A stretch of DNA of 64,000 bases from Variovorax paradoxus (lineage in GTDB: Bacteria > Pseudomonadota > Gammaproteobacteria > Burkholderiales > Burkholderiaceae_C), in the NCBI RefSeq assembly GCF_902712855.1, contig NZ_LR743507.1:558001-622000 (forward strand). The letters are read 5' to 3'. Shown here one piece after another: positions 23,767-32,096 of the stretch (its first letter is position 1; every line of letters starts with the position of its first letter). A program made the translations under genes and the position numbers. The notes below the pieces were generated by a model. That model saw only the letters and a list, made by a program, of their open reading frames with translations, searched no databases and was not told where the DNA came from.

Positions 23767-24249
23767 TCAGTCGAGCAGCAGTGCCATCAGGTGGTCGTCG
23801 ATGTAGTCGGCGTCGCCGGCGCGCTTGTAGAACTTGCGCAGCGTGCCTTCGCGCTCGAAGCCCAGCTTCTCGTAGAAGCGCAGCGCGGGTGCGTTGTCGC
23901 TTTCGGCGAAGAGCTCGATGCGCTTCACGCCGGCCGCCTTCAGTGCGTCGATGGCTTCGGTCACCATGGCCAGCGCGATGCCCTGGCCATGGAACGCCGG
24001 ATCGACCGCCAGCGTGCCGAGGCAGGCCACGTGCTGGACGCGGCCCGGATAGCGCGTGGCGCGATAGAACCCCGCGAGCCGGCCGTCGTGCTCGTAGATG
24101 TGGAAGCAGCCGCTGTCGACCAGGTCGCGGTAGATGGGGCGGAATTCCTCGAGCGGCATCGGGTCGTAGCCCAGGAAGGGAACGACCTTCTCGTGCATGT
24201 AGAGGGCGTGGACGCTGACGAGATCTTCCGGTGTGGCGAGTCTGCGCAT
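23767..24249 (-). CDS. GNAT family N-acetyltransferase
   Basis: A 160-residue single-domain GNAT. Motif A reads VACLGTLAVDPAFHGQGIALAMVTEAIDAL, with FHGQGIA contacting acetyl-CoA; motif B is RIELFAESDNAPALRFYEKLGFEREG. The ATG at 24249 (MRRLATPED) is chosen because the upstream open frame is arginine/proline-rich non-family sequence. The substrate is unknown. It is the last gene of the lipid operon, 43 bp downstream of the hydroxylase gene, and could acetylate an operon product or be independent. Confidence 0.88.
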   Translation of the reverse strand: MRRLATPEDLVSVHALYMHEKVVPFLGYDPMPLEEFRPIYRDLVDSGCFHIYEHDGRLAGFYRATRYPGRVQHVACLGTLAVDPAFHGQGIALAMVTEAIDALKAAGVKRIELFAESDNAPALRFYEKLGFEREGTLRKFYKRAGDADYIDDHLMALLLD

Positions 24250-24292
24250 GGTGAGGGCTTCGGAACGTGCGAAGCGCAGAGCATAGCGAGGC

Positions 24293-25420
24293 TCAGGCGA
24301 GCAACACTGCGCAGAGCGCCAGCAGCACGGGTTGCGCGCACCAGGCCCAGCGCAGGCGAAGCTTTGCGTCGAGCACCGCACCGATCGACCAGAAGCCGCC
24401 GGCCGCCAGCGCCAGCAGGCCCAGTCCTGTGTGGAATGCGAGATCGTCGGCGCGCCACAGGAAAGCCAGCGTCACGCCGACCCAGCACGCGAAGTGAACC
24501 GAAGCCGATGCCACCTGCGCGCGCGTCAGCGCCGGCGCGTGGATCTGCATGGCTTCCTCGAGCGAGAACGGCGCATCGGGAAAGCGCGCCGCCACATCCT
24601 CGGGCCGCCAGCCCGGCGGCTTGAACCACACCGCGACCTTGTCGCGCCAGTGCTTCGTGTGCCATGCGTCGCGCAGCAGCGGCAGGTACGGACCGACGAT
24701 CGCGCGCAGCGGATCGAAGCCGGCCATCGCCTTGCGCGTGCCATAGACGCACGGCTCCCTTTCTTCGGCGAAGGTGCCGAACATGCGGTCCCACACCACG
24801 AGCATGCCGCCGTAGTTGCGGTCGAGATAGCCGTCGTTCACCGCGTGGTGCACGCGATGGTTGGAGGGCGAGGAGAACACGCGGTCGAACCAGCCGAGCT
24901 TGCCGATGTGCTCGGTGTGGATCCAGAACTGGTAGACCAGCACGATCAGCCCCGCCAGGCCGAACTGCTCGGGCGGCACGCCCACCACGGCCATCGGCAG
25001 GTAGAAGGCCCAGCCCAGGAAGGCCACCGTGCTTTCCTGCCTCAGCGCGGTGGAGAAGTTGAACTGCTGGCTCTGGTGATGCACCGCGTGCGCGGCCCAG
25101 AACACGGCCGACTCGTGGCCCGCGCGGTGCAGCCAGTAGTCGAAGAAATCGAACAGCAGCACAGCCAGCACCCAGCCGATGGCGCTGTCCCAGAAATCGG
25201 GGCGGGTCCAGATCGCGACCAGCGGGTAGACCATCGCATAGAGGCCGATCTGGAACAGCTGCGTGCACACAGCGAGCGCCTGGCTCAGGAGGCCCTGGCT
25301 CAGGCTGCCGAGCGTGTCGCTGAAGCGGTAGGTGTTGCGCCGCCTGAGCCAGCCCCAGGCGAACTCGCACGCCATGAGCAGCGCGAACACGGGCACGACG
25401 AGAACGACCAGCCGATGCAC
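24293..25420 (-). CDS. Sterol desaturase / fatty acid hydroxylase family membrane protein
   Basis: A 375-residue polytopic protein. Di-iron histidine boxes are DYWLHRAGHES, WAAHAVHHQSQQFN and the third cluster SNHRVHHAVN, with an extra HTEH between them, as in the FA_hydroxylase/ERG3 superfamily. Further helices and a soluble segment follow. It should hydroxylate or desaturate a lipid tail at the inner membrane using O2. The neighbouring ACP, ketosynthase and hydrolase genes suggest the substrate is an acyl chain built by this operon. It starts 34 bp after the ketosynthase stop. Confidence 0.87.
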   Translation of the reverse strand: MHRLVVLVVPVFALLMACEFAWGWLRRRNTYRFSDTLGSLSQGLLSQALAVCTQLFQIGLYAMVYPLVAIWTRPDFWDSAIGWVLAVLLFDFFDYWLHRAGHESAVFWAAHAVHHQSQQFNFSTALRQESTVAFLGWAFYLPMAVVGVPPEQFGLAGLIVLVYQFWIHTEHIGKLGWFDRVFSSPSNHRVHHAVNDGYLDRNYGGMLVVWDRMFGTFAEEREPCVYGTRKAMAGFDPLRAIVGPYLPLLRDAWHTKHWRDKVAVWFKPPGWRPEDVAARFPDAPFSLEEAMQIHAPALTRAQVASASVHFACWVGVTLAFLWRADDLAFHTGLGLLALAAGGFWSIGAVLDAKLRLRWAWCAQPVLLALCAVLLA

Positions 25421-25454
25421 CGTGTTCTTTTTTCAGCAAGCCTTCAGCGGATCT

Positions 25455-26738
25455 TCAGTCCTGCACCGCGGCACCGGCCACGATCACCGCGTTGGTGCCG
25501 CCGAACGCGAACGAATTGGACAGCGCATAGCGGATGCCCCTGGCCTCGCGCGCCTCGCCCCGGACGAAGTCGAGGTCGAAGGCGGCATCGGGCGTCTGCA
25601 GGTTCGCGATGGGTGGCAACGTTTCGCGTGCCAGCGCGCGCAGCGTGGCGATGAGTTCGATCGCGCCGCCCCCGCCGAGCACATGGCCATGGATGGCCTT
25701 GGTGGCGCTGACCGGCACGGCGTTGCCGAACACCTCGCGGATCGATGCGGCTTCTGCGGCGTCGCCTGCCGAGGTGGCGGTGCCGTGCGCGTTGATGTGG
25801 CCGATGTCCGAGGCTTCGATGCCGGCGTCGCGCAGGGCGGCGCGCATCGCACGCACCTGGCCCGCGGTGTCGGGGTTGGTGATGTGCGTGCCGTCGCAGT
25901 TGGTCGCGTAGCCCGCGAGCACGAAGGGCGCGGGCTGCGCGCCGCGTGCCTCGGCATGCGCCTGCGATTCGAGCACCAGCGCGGCCGCGCCTTCGCCGAT
26001 GGCAAAGCCCGCGCGGTCGCCCGAGAACGGACGGCAAGCTGCAGAAGGCGCGTCGGCAGGCGGCGGCGCCATCACGCGCATCGCGTTCCAGCTGGCGAGC
26101 ACGCCGGGCGTGAGCATGGCGTCATGGCCGCCCACGATGGCCACGTCGATCCAGCCGCCGCGGATGGCGCGCATCGCCTCGCCGATGGCCACGGCCGAGG
26201 ACGCGCAGGCGCATGCGTACGCTATGGCCGATCCGCGCGCGCCGAAGTGCAGGGCCAGTTCCGCCACCGCGGCATTGGGCATCACGGTGAGCACCGTGGT
26301 CGGGCGCATGCGGCGCTGCTCGCCGTAGAGCACGCTCGTGGTGTTGTCGAAAGTGCCCGCGCCCGCGAGGCCGCTGCCCCAGAAGATGCCGAGCCGGTCG
26401 CGGTCGATGCCGTCGAGCTCGAGACCGGCGTCGGAGGCCGCGTCCTGCGCGGCGGCCAGCGACATGGCCGTGCCGCGGTCCAGCGGCAGGCGCGAGGTGC
26501 TGCGCACGCCGTTCGAATCGAATTCGCAGGCGGCGACGGCGAGCTGCACCGTGTCCATGCCCTTGATCTCGAGCGCCTGCACGCGCACAGCCGAGCGGCC
26601 TGCGAACAGCGCATCGTCGAAGGCCTCGACGGTGCGGCCGATGGGCGTGACGAAGCCGATGCCGCTCACGCGCACCGGTGCTGCAGCAGCGCGCGCGGCC
26701 GAGGCGGCGAGGACGGCGTGGGCGGCACCGCTGCTCAT
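25455..26738 (-). CDS. Beta-ketoacyl-ACP synthase (FabF-like)
   Basis: A 427-residue thiolase-fold ketosynthase. The active-site Cys is in AYACACASSAVAIGEAM, and the two His in INAHGTATSAGDAAE and KAIHGHVLGGGGAIE. The C-terminal NSFAFGGTNAVIV loop is standard. It condenses an acyl chain with malonyl-ACP. It is shorter at key loops than housekeeping FabF and is paired with its own ACP, so it probably serves a special lipid or polyene rather than bulk fatty acid synthesis. The ATG at 26738 overlaps the ACP stop (ATGA). Confidence 0.9.
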   Translation of the reverse strand: MSSGAAHAVLAASAARAAAAPVRVSGIGFVTPIGRTVEAFDDALFAGRSAVRVQALEIKGMDTVQLAVAACEFDSNGVRSTSRLPLDRGTAMSLAAAQDAASDAGLELDGIDRDRLGIFWGSGLAGAGTFDNTTSVLYGEQRRMRPTTVLTVMPNAAVAELALHFGARGSAIAYACACASSAVAIGEAMRAIRGGWIDVAIVGGHDAMLTPGVLASWNAMRVMAPPPADAPSAACRPFSGDRAGFAIGEGAAALVLESQAHAEARGAQPAPFVLAGYATNCDGTHITNPDTAGQVRAMRAALRDAGIEASDIGHINAHGTATSAGDAAEAASIREVFGNAVPVSATKAIHGHVLGGGGAIELIATLRALARETLPPIANLQTPDAAFDLDFVRGEAREARGIRYALSNSFAFGGTNAVIVAGAAVQD

Positions 26739-27040
26739 GCGACGGCTTCGGCAGGTTCTGCCGTGGCGTTCGCGGCACTGCCGTCGCTCTCGGCGTCGAT
26801 CACCTCGCACAGGCGCTGCAGCGTGATGCCCGCTTCGCGCGGGTCGAGGCGGTCTTCGGGAATGCGCAGGTGGAATGCGTCCTCCACGGCAAAGACGAAT
26901 TCCATCAGCGCGAGCGAGTCGAGGCCGAGATCGGACAGCGCGGTCGCCGGCGAGATGGCCGAACGCTCGACGCGGAAGTCGGCCTCGAGGATGGCGGCGA
27001 TGCTGTTGAAGGTCGGGGAGGTCAGGACGGAAGAAGACAT
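26735..27040 (-). CDS. Acyl carrier protein
   Basis: A 101-residue carrier protein. The phosphopantetheine site is Ser42 in LSDLGLDSLALMEFVFAVED, a clear DSL motif. Helix 3 (FHLRIPEDRLDPREAGITLQRLCEVI) completes the fold. A non-conserved acidic/alanine tail of about 20 residues follows. It is larger than the housekeeping AcpP and is co-translated with the ketosynthase, so it is a dedicated carrier. Confidence 0.92.
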   Translation of the reverse strand: MSSSVLTSPTFNSIAAILEADFRVERSAISPATALSDLGLDSLALMEFVFAVEDAFHLRIPEDRLDPREAGITLQRLCEVIDAESDGSAANATAEPAEAVA

Positions 27041-27079
27041 GGCGATGCTTTCCTTTCAGGCGTGGTCGAACCGGACGGT

Positions 27080-27940
27080 TCAGGCGTACAACGGGTGCTC
27101 GGGCATCGTGCCGTGCGCCAGCGCATCGGCGAACGACACCGTCTCGCGCACGACCTGCTGACGGTCGTTGTCTATCGAGATCATGTGATAGCTGTTGGCG
27201 ACCACGACCGCGCGGAACGCGCGGCAGCGCAGTCCGCGCGCGAGGATGCCGAGGTTGGCGACGCTGGCCACCTCGTCCTGCTGGGCATGCAGTGCGAGCA
27301 CGTTGTCGCACTGCACGTTGCCGAGGTTGCGCCGCACGTGGCGGATGAGCCGGTCGTGCTCGCGCAGGTGGCCCACGCCGATCACCGAGCTGCCGGCGCG
27401 CGACACCTTGCGGTGGCGCAGCTCGCGTTCGATCCAGGCGCGCACACGTTCGTTCTTCACGCCATAGGGCGCGCGCTCGCGGTATTGCCAAAAGCGGCCC
27501 AGCGGCGTGTAGAAGGCCAGCGGCAGCAGGAACTGCGTGCGGGGAATGGCCCAGCCGTCGAAGCGCAGCGTGGTCGACATCAGGACCAGGGCATCGATCT
27601 CGCTGCCGCAGCGGATGGCCGCACCGAGCGCAAGCGACGAGCCGGCCGAGATGCCCACCAGCATCACGCGTTCGTGCTGCGTGCGCAATGCCTTCACCTT
27701 CGCCTGGATCGCGTCGAGCCATCGCTCGTAGGGCACGGCATGTTGCAGCGGCGCGGCGGCATCGAACGAGTAGCCCTCGATCGCCAGCGGATGCACCGGG
27801 TAGCCGCGGCTGCGCAGCGCGGACTGCACGGTCAGCAACTCGTCAGGCGTGCTGCATAAACCATGCAGCAGGACCACCGCGGTGCCTTGCACCTCGGGTG
27901 GCACCATGCTCAGGAGATCGGAGGGATCGCGTGCACTCAT
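27080..27940 (-). CDS. Alpha/beta hydrolase (thioesterase or lysophospholipase-like)
   Basis: A 286-residue alpha/beta hydrolase. The oxyanion region is VVLLHGLCSTPDELL, the nucleophile elbow GISAGSS near residue 110, a likely acid in LHAQQDEVAS and the catalytic His in NSYHMISIDNDRQ. There is no signal peptide. It is the first gene of the lipid operon, 39 bp before the ACP, and may release or transfer the finished acyl chain, although an esterase role is equally possible. Confidence 0.85.
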   Translation of the reverse strand: MSARDPSDLLSMVPPEVQGTAVVLLHGLCSTPDELLTVQSALRSRGYPVHPLAIEGYSFDAAAPLQHAVPYERWLDAIQAKVKALRTQHERVMLVGISAGSSLALGAAIRCGSEIDALVLMSTTLRFDGWAIPRTQFLLPLAFYTPLGRFWQYRERAPYGVKNERVRAWIERELRHRKVSRAGSSVIGVGHLREHDRLIRHVRRNLGNVQCDNVLALHAQQDEVASVANLGILARGLRCRAFRAVVVANSYHMISIDNDRQQVVRETVSFADALAHGTMPEHPLYA

Positions 27941-28081
27941 CGCGTGGCACGGGCCATGAAAGTGGCCCGTGTTTCGTGTGGCTGTCGTATGCTCATGCCG
28001 CGTTTATCGCTTGGAGCGACTGACCGGCCGCTGACCCGTCGATCGCAATGGCAGACCCCTCCAACCATTCCAAAAAACACC

Positions 28082-28771
28082 ATGCGAATCCTGCTTGTCG
28101 AAGACGACGCCGTGCTGCGCGACGTGATGCTGCGCAGCCTTGCGGATGCCGGCCATCGCGTCGACGTGTCGACCAACGTCGAGGACGCCGACCACCTGTG
28201 GCGCGTGCAACCCTTCGATGCCGTGCTGCTCGACCTCAACCTTCCCGCCACCGCCAGCCCCACCAGCGGACTGGCCAGCGGCCTCACCGCGTTGCGCCAG
28301 GCCCGTGCGCGCGGCGACCGCACGCCGGTGCTCGTGCTCACCGCGCGCGGCCGCACCGAGGAGCGCATCGCCGGCCTCGACGCGGGCGCCGACGACTACC
28401 TGGGCAAACCCTTCGACCTGGCCGAGGTGGAGGCGCGCCTGCGCGCGCTGGTGCGCCGTGCCAAGGGCACCGAGGACATCGTGCTGCTCGGCCAGCTCAA
28501 GCTCGACCGCAAGGCACGCCGTTTCTCCACGGCGAGCGGCCCGCTCGACCTGCCCGCGCGCGAGTTCGAGGTGCTGTGGGAACTCATGAGCCCGCCGGGG
28601 CGCACGGTGAGCAAGCGGGCGCTGTCCGACAAGCTCTCGAGCTTCGACGAATCGCTGGGCGACAACGCGCTCGAGGCCTTCATCTCTCGCCTGCGCAAGA
28701 AGCTGCAGGGCTCGGGCGCGAGCATCCGCACGTTGCGCGGCATCGGCTACCTGCTCGAAGCCGAGGTGTGA
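28082..28771 (+). CDS. OmpR/QseB-type two-component response regulator
   Basis: A 229-residue regulator. The receiver has the acidic pair in LLVEDDAVLRD, phospho-acceptor Asp in AVLLDLNLPA, and Lys in YLGKPFDLAEVEARL. The receiver carries a small insertion (TASPTSGLASG) after the phospho-site. The winged helix is LDLPAREFEVLWELMSPPGRTVSKRALSDKL, ending NALEAFISRLRKKLQ and IRTLRGIGYLLE. The start ATG at 28082 stands immediately before the first beta strand. It is followed 7 bp later by its kinase. Targets are unknown; TctD/QseB relatives control tricarboxylate uptake or envelope genes. Confidence 0.9.
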   Translation: MRILLVEDDAVLRDVMLRSLADAGHRVDVSTNVEDADHLWRVQPFDAVLLDLNLPATASPTSGLASGLTALRQARARGDRTPVLVLTARGRTEERIAGLDAGADDYLGKPFDLAEVEARLRALVRRAKGTEDIVLLGQLKLDRKARRFSTASGPLDLPAREFEVLWELMSPPGRTVSKRALSDKLSSFDESLGDNALEAFISRLRKKLQGSGASIRTLRGIGYLLEAEV

Positions 28772-28778
28772 TCCGCGC

Positions 28779-30182
28779 GTGACCGATCAGACGAAAGAAC
28801 CGCTCCAGCAGCCGCCGAAGCTGCGACAGGCACCGTCGCTCACGCGGCGCGTGCTGCGCAACGTGCTGGTGCCCCTGGCGCTCACGTGGATGGTGGGCGC
28901 CGTCATCGCGCTGGTCATCGCCAACTACTTTTCCGAGCAGGCCTTCGACCGCGGCATGCTCGACGACGCGTATGCGCTGTCGGCCAACGTGCAGGCGGGC
29001 GAGCGCGGCATCGAGCTCCTGCTGACGCCGCGCGAAGTGGCGACGGTGCTGTTCGACCAGGTCGACAAGGTGTACTTCGCGGTGCAGCGGCTCGATGGCA
29101 CGCTCATCTCGGGCCAGTCCGGCCTGCAGGCGCCGCTGCCTGCGGACGGTGCGCGCTACCGCTTCGCAGACATCAATTACGAGGGCAGCGCGCTGCGTGC
29201 CGTGGTGCTCGAGCATGACGCCGAGCCCGACATCAGCATGCCCTACCGCGTGATCATCGCGCAGACCACCCTGAGCCGGACCGCGCTGGTGCGCCAGTTG
29301 CTGGGCTATGCGCTGGCACCGCAGATCGTGCTGCTGATCCTGCTGGCGGTCTGGCTCTGGTACGGCATCCGCAGCGACCTGCGGCCGCTCGGCGAACTGC
29401 AGCGCGCGCTCGACCGGCGCGACGTGCACGACCTGTCGCCGGTGGCCGTGGTCGAGACCTCGCGTGAACTGCAGCGCCTGGGCAATGCGGTCAATTCGCT
29501 GTTCGAGCGCCTCGGCCAGAGCGTGCAGGCGCAGCGCGAGTTCGTGGGCAACGTGGCACACGAGCTGCGCACGCCGCTCGCCGGCATCCGTGCACTGGCC
29601 GAGTACGGGCTGGCACAGCACGACACGTCCGTGTGGCGCGAGCAGCTTGCGCGCGTGTCGGAGCGGCAGGCCCGCGCGAGCCACCTGATCGACCAGCTGC
29701 TGGCGCTGGCGCTCGCCGAGGAAGCGCGCACGGGACTGGAACGCGTGCCGGTTCAGCTCGACGTGCTGGCCGAGCAGACCGTGCTGCGGCATCTCGCGAA
29801 GGCCGATGCGCGCGGGGTCGACCTCGGTGCGCGCGGTCTCGACGAAGGCGTGGTCGTGCTGGCCAACGAGGCGCTGGTCGAGGGCATCCTCGACAACCTG
29901 ATCGACAACGCGCTGCGCTATGGCGGACGCACCATCACCGTCGAACTGTCGGGCCGCACGCTGAGCGTGATCGACGACGGGCCCGGTATTCCGATCGAGG
30001 CGCGCCGTGCGCTGATGCAACGTTGGGCGCAAGGTCCGGAAGGGCAGAAGCTGGGGCAGGGCGCGGGGCTGGGGCTGTCGATCGTGTCGCGCTATGCGGA
30101 GTTGCTCGGCGCGGAGCTGAGGCTGGAAGCCGCGGAGCCGACGGGCTTGCGCGTGAGCGTGGCGTTCGGGCGGGCGGCGTAG
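28779..30182 (+). CDS. Sensor histidine kinase (TctE/QseC-like)
   Basis: A 467-residue kinase with a GTG start. Two membrane helices (NVLVPLALTWMVGAVIALVIANYF and LLGYALAPQIVLLILLAVWLWYGI) flank a periplasmic 2CSK_N-type domain of about 135 residues (FDRGMLDDAYALSANVQAG), as in TctE. A HAMP linker precedes the phospho-acceptor His in FVGNVAHELRTPLAGIRALAEYG. ATPase boxes are ILDNLIDNALRYGG (N), IDDGPGIP (G1) and GAGLGLSIVSRYA (G2). It pairs with the adjacent regulator. The window gives no direct clue to the signal; no tctABC operon is next to it. Confidence 0.9.
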   Translation: MTDQTKEPLQQPPKLRQAPSLTRRVLRNVLVPLALTWMVGAVIALVIANYFSEQAFDRGMLDDAYALSANVQAGERGIELLLTPREVATVLFDQVDKVYFAVQRLDGTLISGQSGLQAPLPADGARYRFADINYEGSALRAVVLEHDAEPDISMPYRVIIAQTTLSRTALVRQLLGYALAPQIVLLILLAVWLWYGIRSDLRPLGELQRALDRRDVHDLSPVAVVETSRELQRLGNAVNSLFERLGQSVQAQREFVGNVAHELRTPLAGIRALAEYGLAQHDTSVWREQLARVSERQARASHLIDQLLALALAEEARTGLERVPVQLDVLAEQTVLRHLAKADARGVDLGARGLDEGVVVLANEALVEGILDNLIDNALRYGGRTITVELSGRTLSVIDDGPGIPIEARRALMQRWAQGPEGQKLGQGAGLGLSIVSRYAELLGAELRLEAAEPTGLRVSVAFGRAA

Positions 30183-30311
30183 GTCGGCGGCTTGCTCCTT
30201 CCCCTTCTGGGGAACGTCGGATGGGACACGACAAGACGGTGCGCCGCGATTGGACGCCGTCGTGCCATCCATCGCTTCCGTGCTCCTCGGAAAGGGCGAG
30301 ACGAGGGAACG

Positions 30312-31061
30312 CTACAGCGCCGTGCCTTGATGAAACACCATGCGCCACCGGCCTTGCCGGCGTTTCCACAGCGAACTGCGCAGCGAATCCGCGGCCGGCC
30401 GTTCAGGCGTGGCCTCGCGGTGGGCGCGATAGGTGACGAGCGCTACGTCGCCCGCCATGCGCAGCACGCGAAAGTCCGACATCGTGCGCGGGGAGAAAGC
30501 TTCGTCGCGCAACGCTTCGATGATCGCCGCACGTGTCCACACGGCGCCGGAGACACCGAGCTCGTGGAAGTCCGTGTCGAGCAGTTCCTCGAGCCGCACG
30601 GCGCTTGCGCGCACTTCGCGCAGGTGCAGCGCGCCTTCGAGCTTCAACAGCAACGCATCGAGGTCTTCGTCCGGCACCGATTCGTAGAGTTCGAGAGGAA
30701 GGCCGTCGGGATCGGCAAGGAAGGTGAAGCGGCGGCCGGTGAATTCATCGGTGCGCAAAGGCTCGACCGCAATGCCCTTTGCCGCGAGCTCGTCGGCAGC
30801 AGCCTGCACGTCATCCACCTCGAACGAGAGGTGACGCAGCCCCTGGGCTTCGGGCCGAGTCGGACGTGGCGGTGCGCCGGGAAACGAGAAGAGCTCGATT
30901 TGTGAACCATCGGGCAATGCCAGGTCGAGCTTGTGCGAATCCCTTGTGGCGCGGTAGTTTTCGGCGATCACCCGCAGCCCCATGACCTCGGTGTAGAAGC
31001 GCTTCGACACCGTGTAGTCGGCGCAGATGATCGCGACATGATGGATGCGCTCGAGCTGCAT
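30312..31061 (-). CDS. VOC (glyoxalase-like) domain fused to a DUF4440/NTF2-like domain
   Basis: A 249-residue two-domain protein. Residues 1-128 form a complete VOC domain like the GloA2/YaeR group: IHHVAIICADYTVSKRFYTEVMGLRVI, HLSFEVDDVQAAADELAAKGI and FLADPDGLPLELYE, with metal-ligand His and Glu residues in place. Residues 135-249 resemble DUF4440/SnoaL-type domains: VRLEELLDTDFHELGVSGAVWTRAAIIEALRDE, then VALVTYRAHRE and WKRRQGRWRMVFHQGTAL. Single-domain versions of both are common; the fusion is not. The substrate is unknown. It starts at 31061 and follows the GNAT gene by 9 bp. Confidence 0.86.
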   Translation of the reverse strand: MQLERIHHVAIICADYTVSKRFYTEVMGLRVIAENYRATRDSHKLDLALPDGSQIELFSFPGAPPRPTRPEAQGLRHLSFEVDDVQAAADELAAKGIAVEPLRTDEFTGRRFTFLADPDGLPLELYESVPDEDLDALLLKLEGALHLREVRASAVRLEELLDTDFHELGVSGAVWTRAAIIEALRDEAFSPRTMSDFRVLRMAGDVALVTYRAHREATPERPAADSLRSSLWKRRQGRWRMVFHQGTAL

Positions 31062-31070
31062 CGCCGTACC

Positions 31071-31541
31071 TTACAGCAAGGGTTTGCGAAGGTACACGCG
31101 AACGCGGCCGTCGAGCGACTCGCGCTTGTATTCGACATAGCCGATGCGCCGGTAGAGCGCCAGGTTCTCAGTCATCTTCTCGTTGGTGAAGAGGTAGATC
31201 GAATCATGGCCTTGCCGCAGGGCCTCGCGCTCGGCCAGCTCGAGCAGTGCGCGTCCGAGGCCAATGCCCTGGTGCTGCGGCAGCACCGCGATCACGTCGA
31301 TGAGAAAGCCTTCGTCGGTCACGTCGAGCAGCAGCGTTGCCACGGTCTCGCCACCCACCACCGCGACCCACACCTGCATGCCGGCGATCGCTTCGCCGTA
31401 GTCACGCGTCATCGGCCGTGGCGTGACGCCCAGGCGCGGAATGTAGATGCGAAACGCTTCGGCCGCGCAGGCTGCGACGGCCGCCGTGTCGGCTGCAACG
31501 GCGCGCCGCAGTGTCCATGGGTGCACGGGATTCGTCGCCAT
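31071..31541 (-). CDS. GNAT family N-acetyltransferase
   Basis: A 156-residue GNAT. Motif A is LIDVIAVLPQHQGIGLGRALLELAEREA (QHQGIG binds acetyl-CoA), motif B SIYLFTNEKMTENLALYRRIGYVEY. The protein starts at the ATG at 31541, which shares one base with the stop of the RidA-like gene (TGATG), so translation is coupled. The substrate is unknown. Confidence 0.88.
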   Translation of the reverse strand: MATNPVHPWTLRRAVAADTAAVAACAAEAFRIYIPRLGVTPRPMTRDYGEAIAGMQVWVAVVGGETVATLLLDVTDEGFLIDVIAVLPQHQGIGLGRALLELAEREALRQGHDSIYLFTNEKMTENLALYRRIGYVEYKRESLDGRVRVYLRKPLL

Positions 31542-32023
31542 CACTCGAACTCCACCTCGCCTTCGATTTCCACGGGGATGTTGAACGGCAGCTCTGCCAT
31601 GCCCACTGCGCTGCGCGCGTGAGCGCCGACGTCGGGGCCGAAGAGCTCGAGGATGAGATCGGAGAAACCGTTGATCACCGCAGGCTGCCTGTCGAAGCCA
31701 GGTGCACTGGCGACCATGCCGAACACGCGCGTCCATGCGGTGATGCGGTCGAGATCGCCGAGCGCGCGCTGCAGGCTGCCGAGCATCGCCAGCGCCGTGA
31801 GTCGCGCGGCGGTGTAGCCCTGCTCGACGCTCAGATCGCGGCCCAGCTTGCCGAGCGGCCCGGCGATCGTGCCATCGGCATTGAGCGGCCCATGCCCGGA
31901 GATGAGCGCGCGGCGGCTGGCGATGCGCACGAACTGGAATGGAAGGACGACGCCGGGCGGCGGCGTCACGGGCGGGGGGAGGACGAGGCCCAGGGTGGCG
32001 AGGCGGTCGGTGATGCGGGGCAT
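31541..32023 (-). CDS. RidA family (YjgF/L-PSP) protein
   Basis: A 160-residue protein of the RidA superfamily. The conserved C-terminal part HARSAVGMAELPFNIPVEIEGEVEFE carries the Arg that binds the carboxylate of 2-aminoacrylate in canonical RidA. LISGHGPLNADGTIAGPLGKLGRDLSVEQGYTAARLTALAMLGSL is the usual core. The N-terminal 25 residues (LGLVLPPPVTPPPG) match the longer YjgH/RutC-like subgroup. It may deaminate reactive enamines or imines. It heads a small operon with GNAT and the VOC-DUF4440 fusion. Confidence 0.87.
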   Translation of the reverse strand: MPRITDRLATLGLVLPPPVTPPPGVVLPFQFVRIASRRALISGHGPLNADGTIAGPLGKLGRDLSVEQGYTAARLTALAMLGSLQRALGDLDRITAWTRVFGMVASAPGFDRQPAVINGFSDLILELFGPDVGAHARSAVGMAELPFNIPVEIEGEVEFE

Positions 32024-32096
32024 GGTGGTGTCGTTCGAGCGATGGACACCGAGCGTAAGCGGGGAGGGGCCTGGAAGCAATTCGGCGGCGTGTGCC

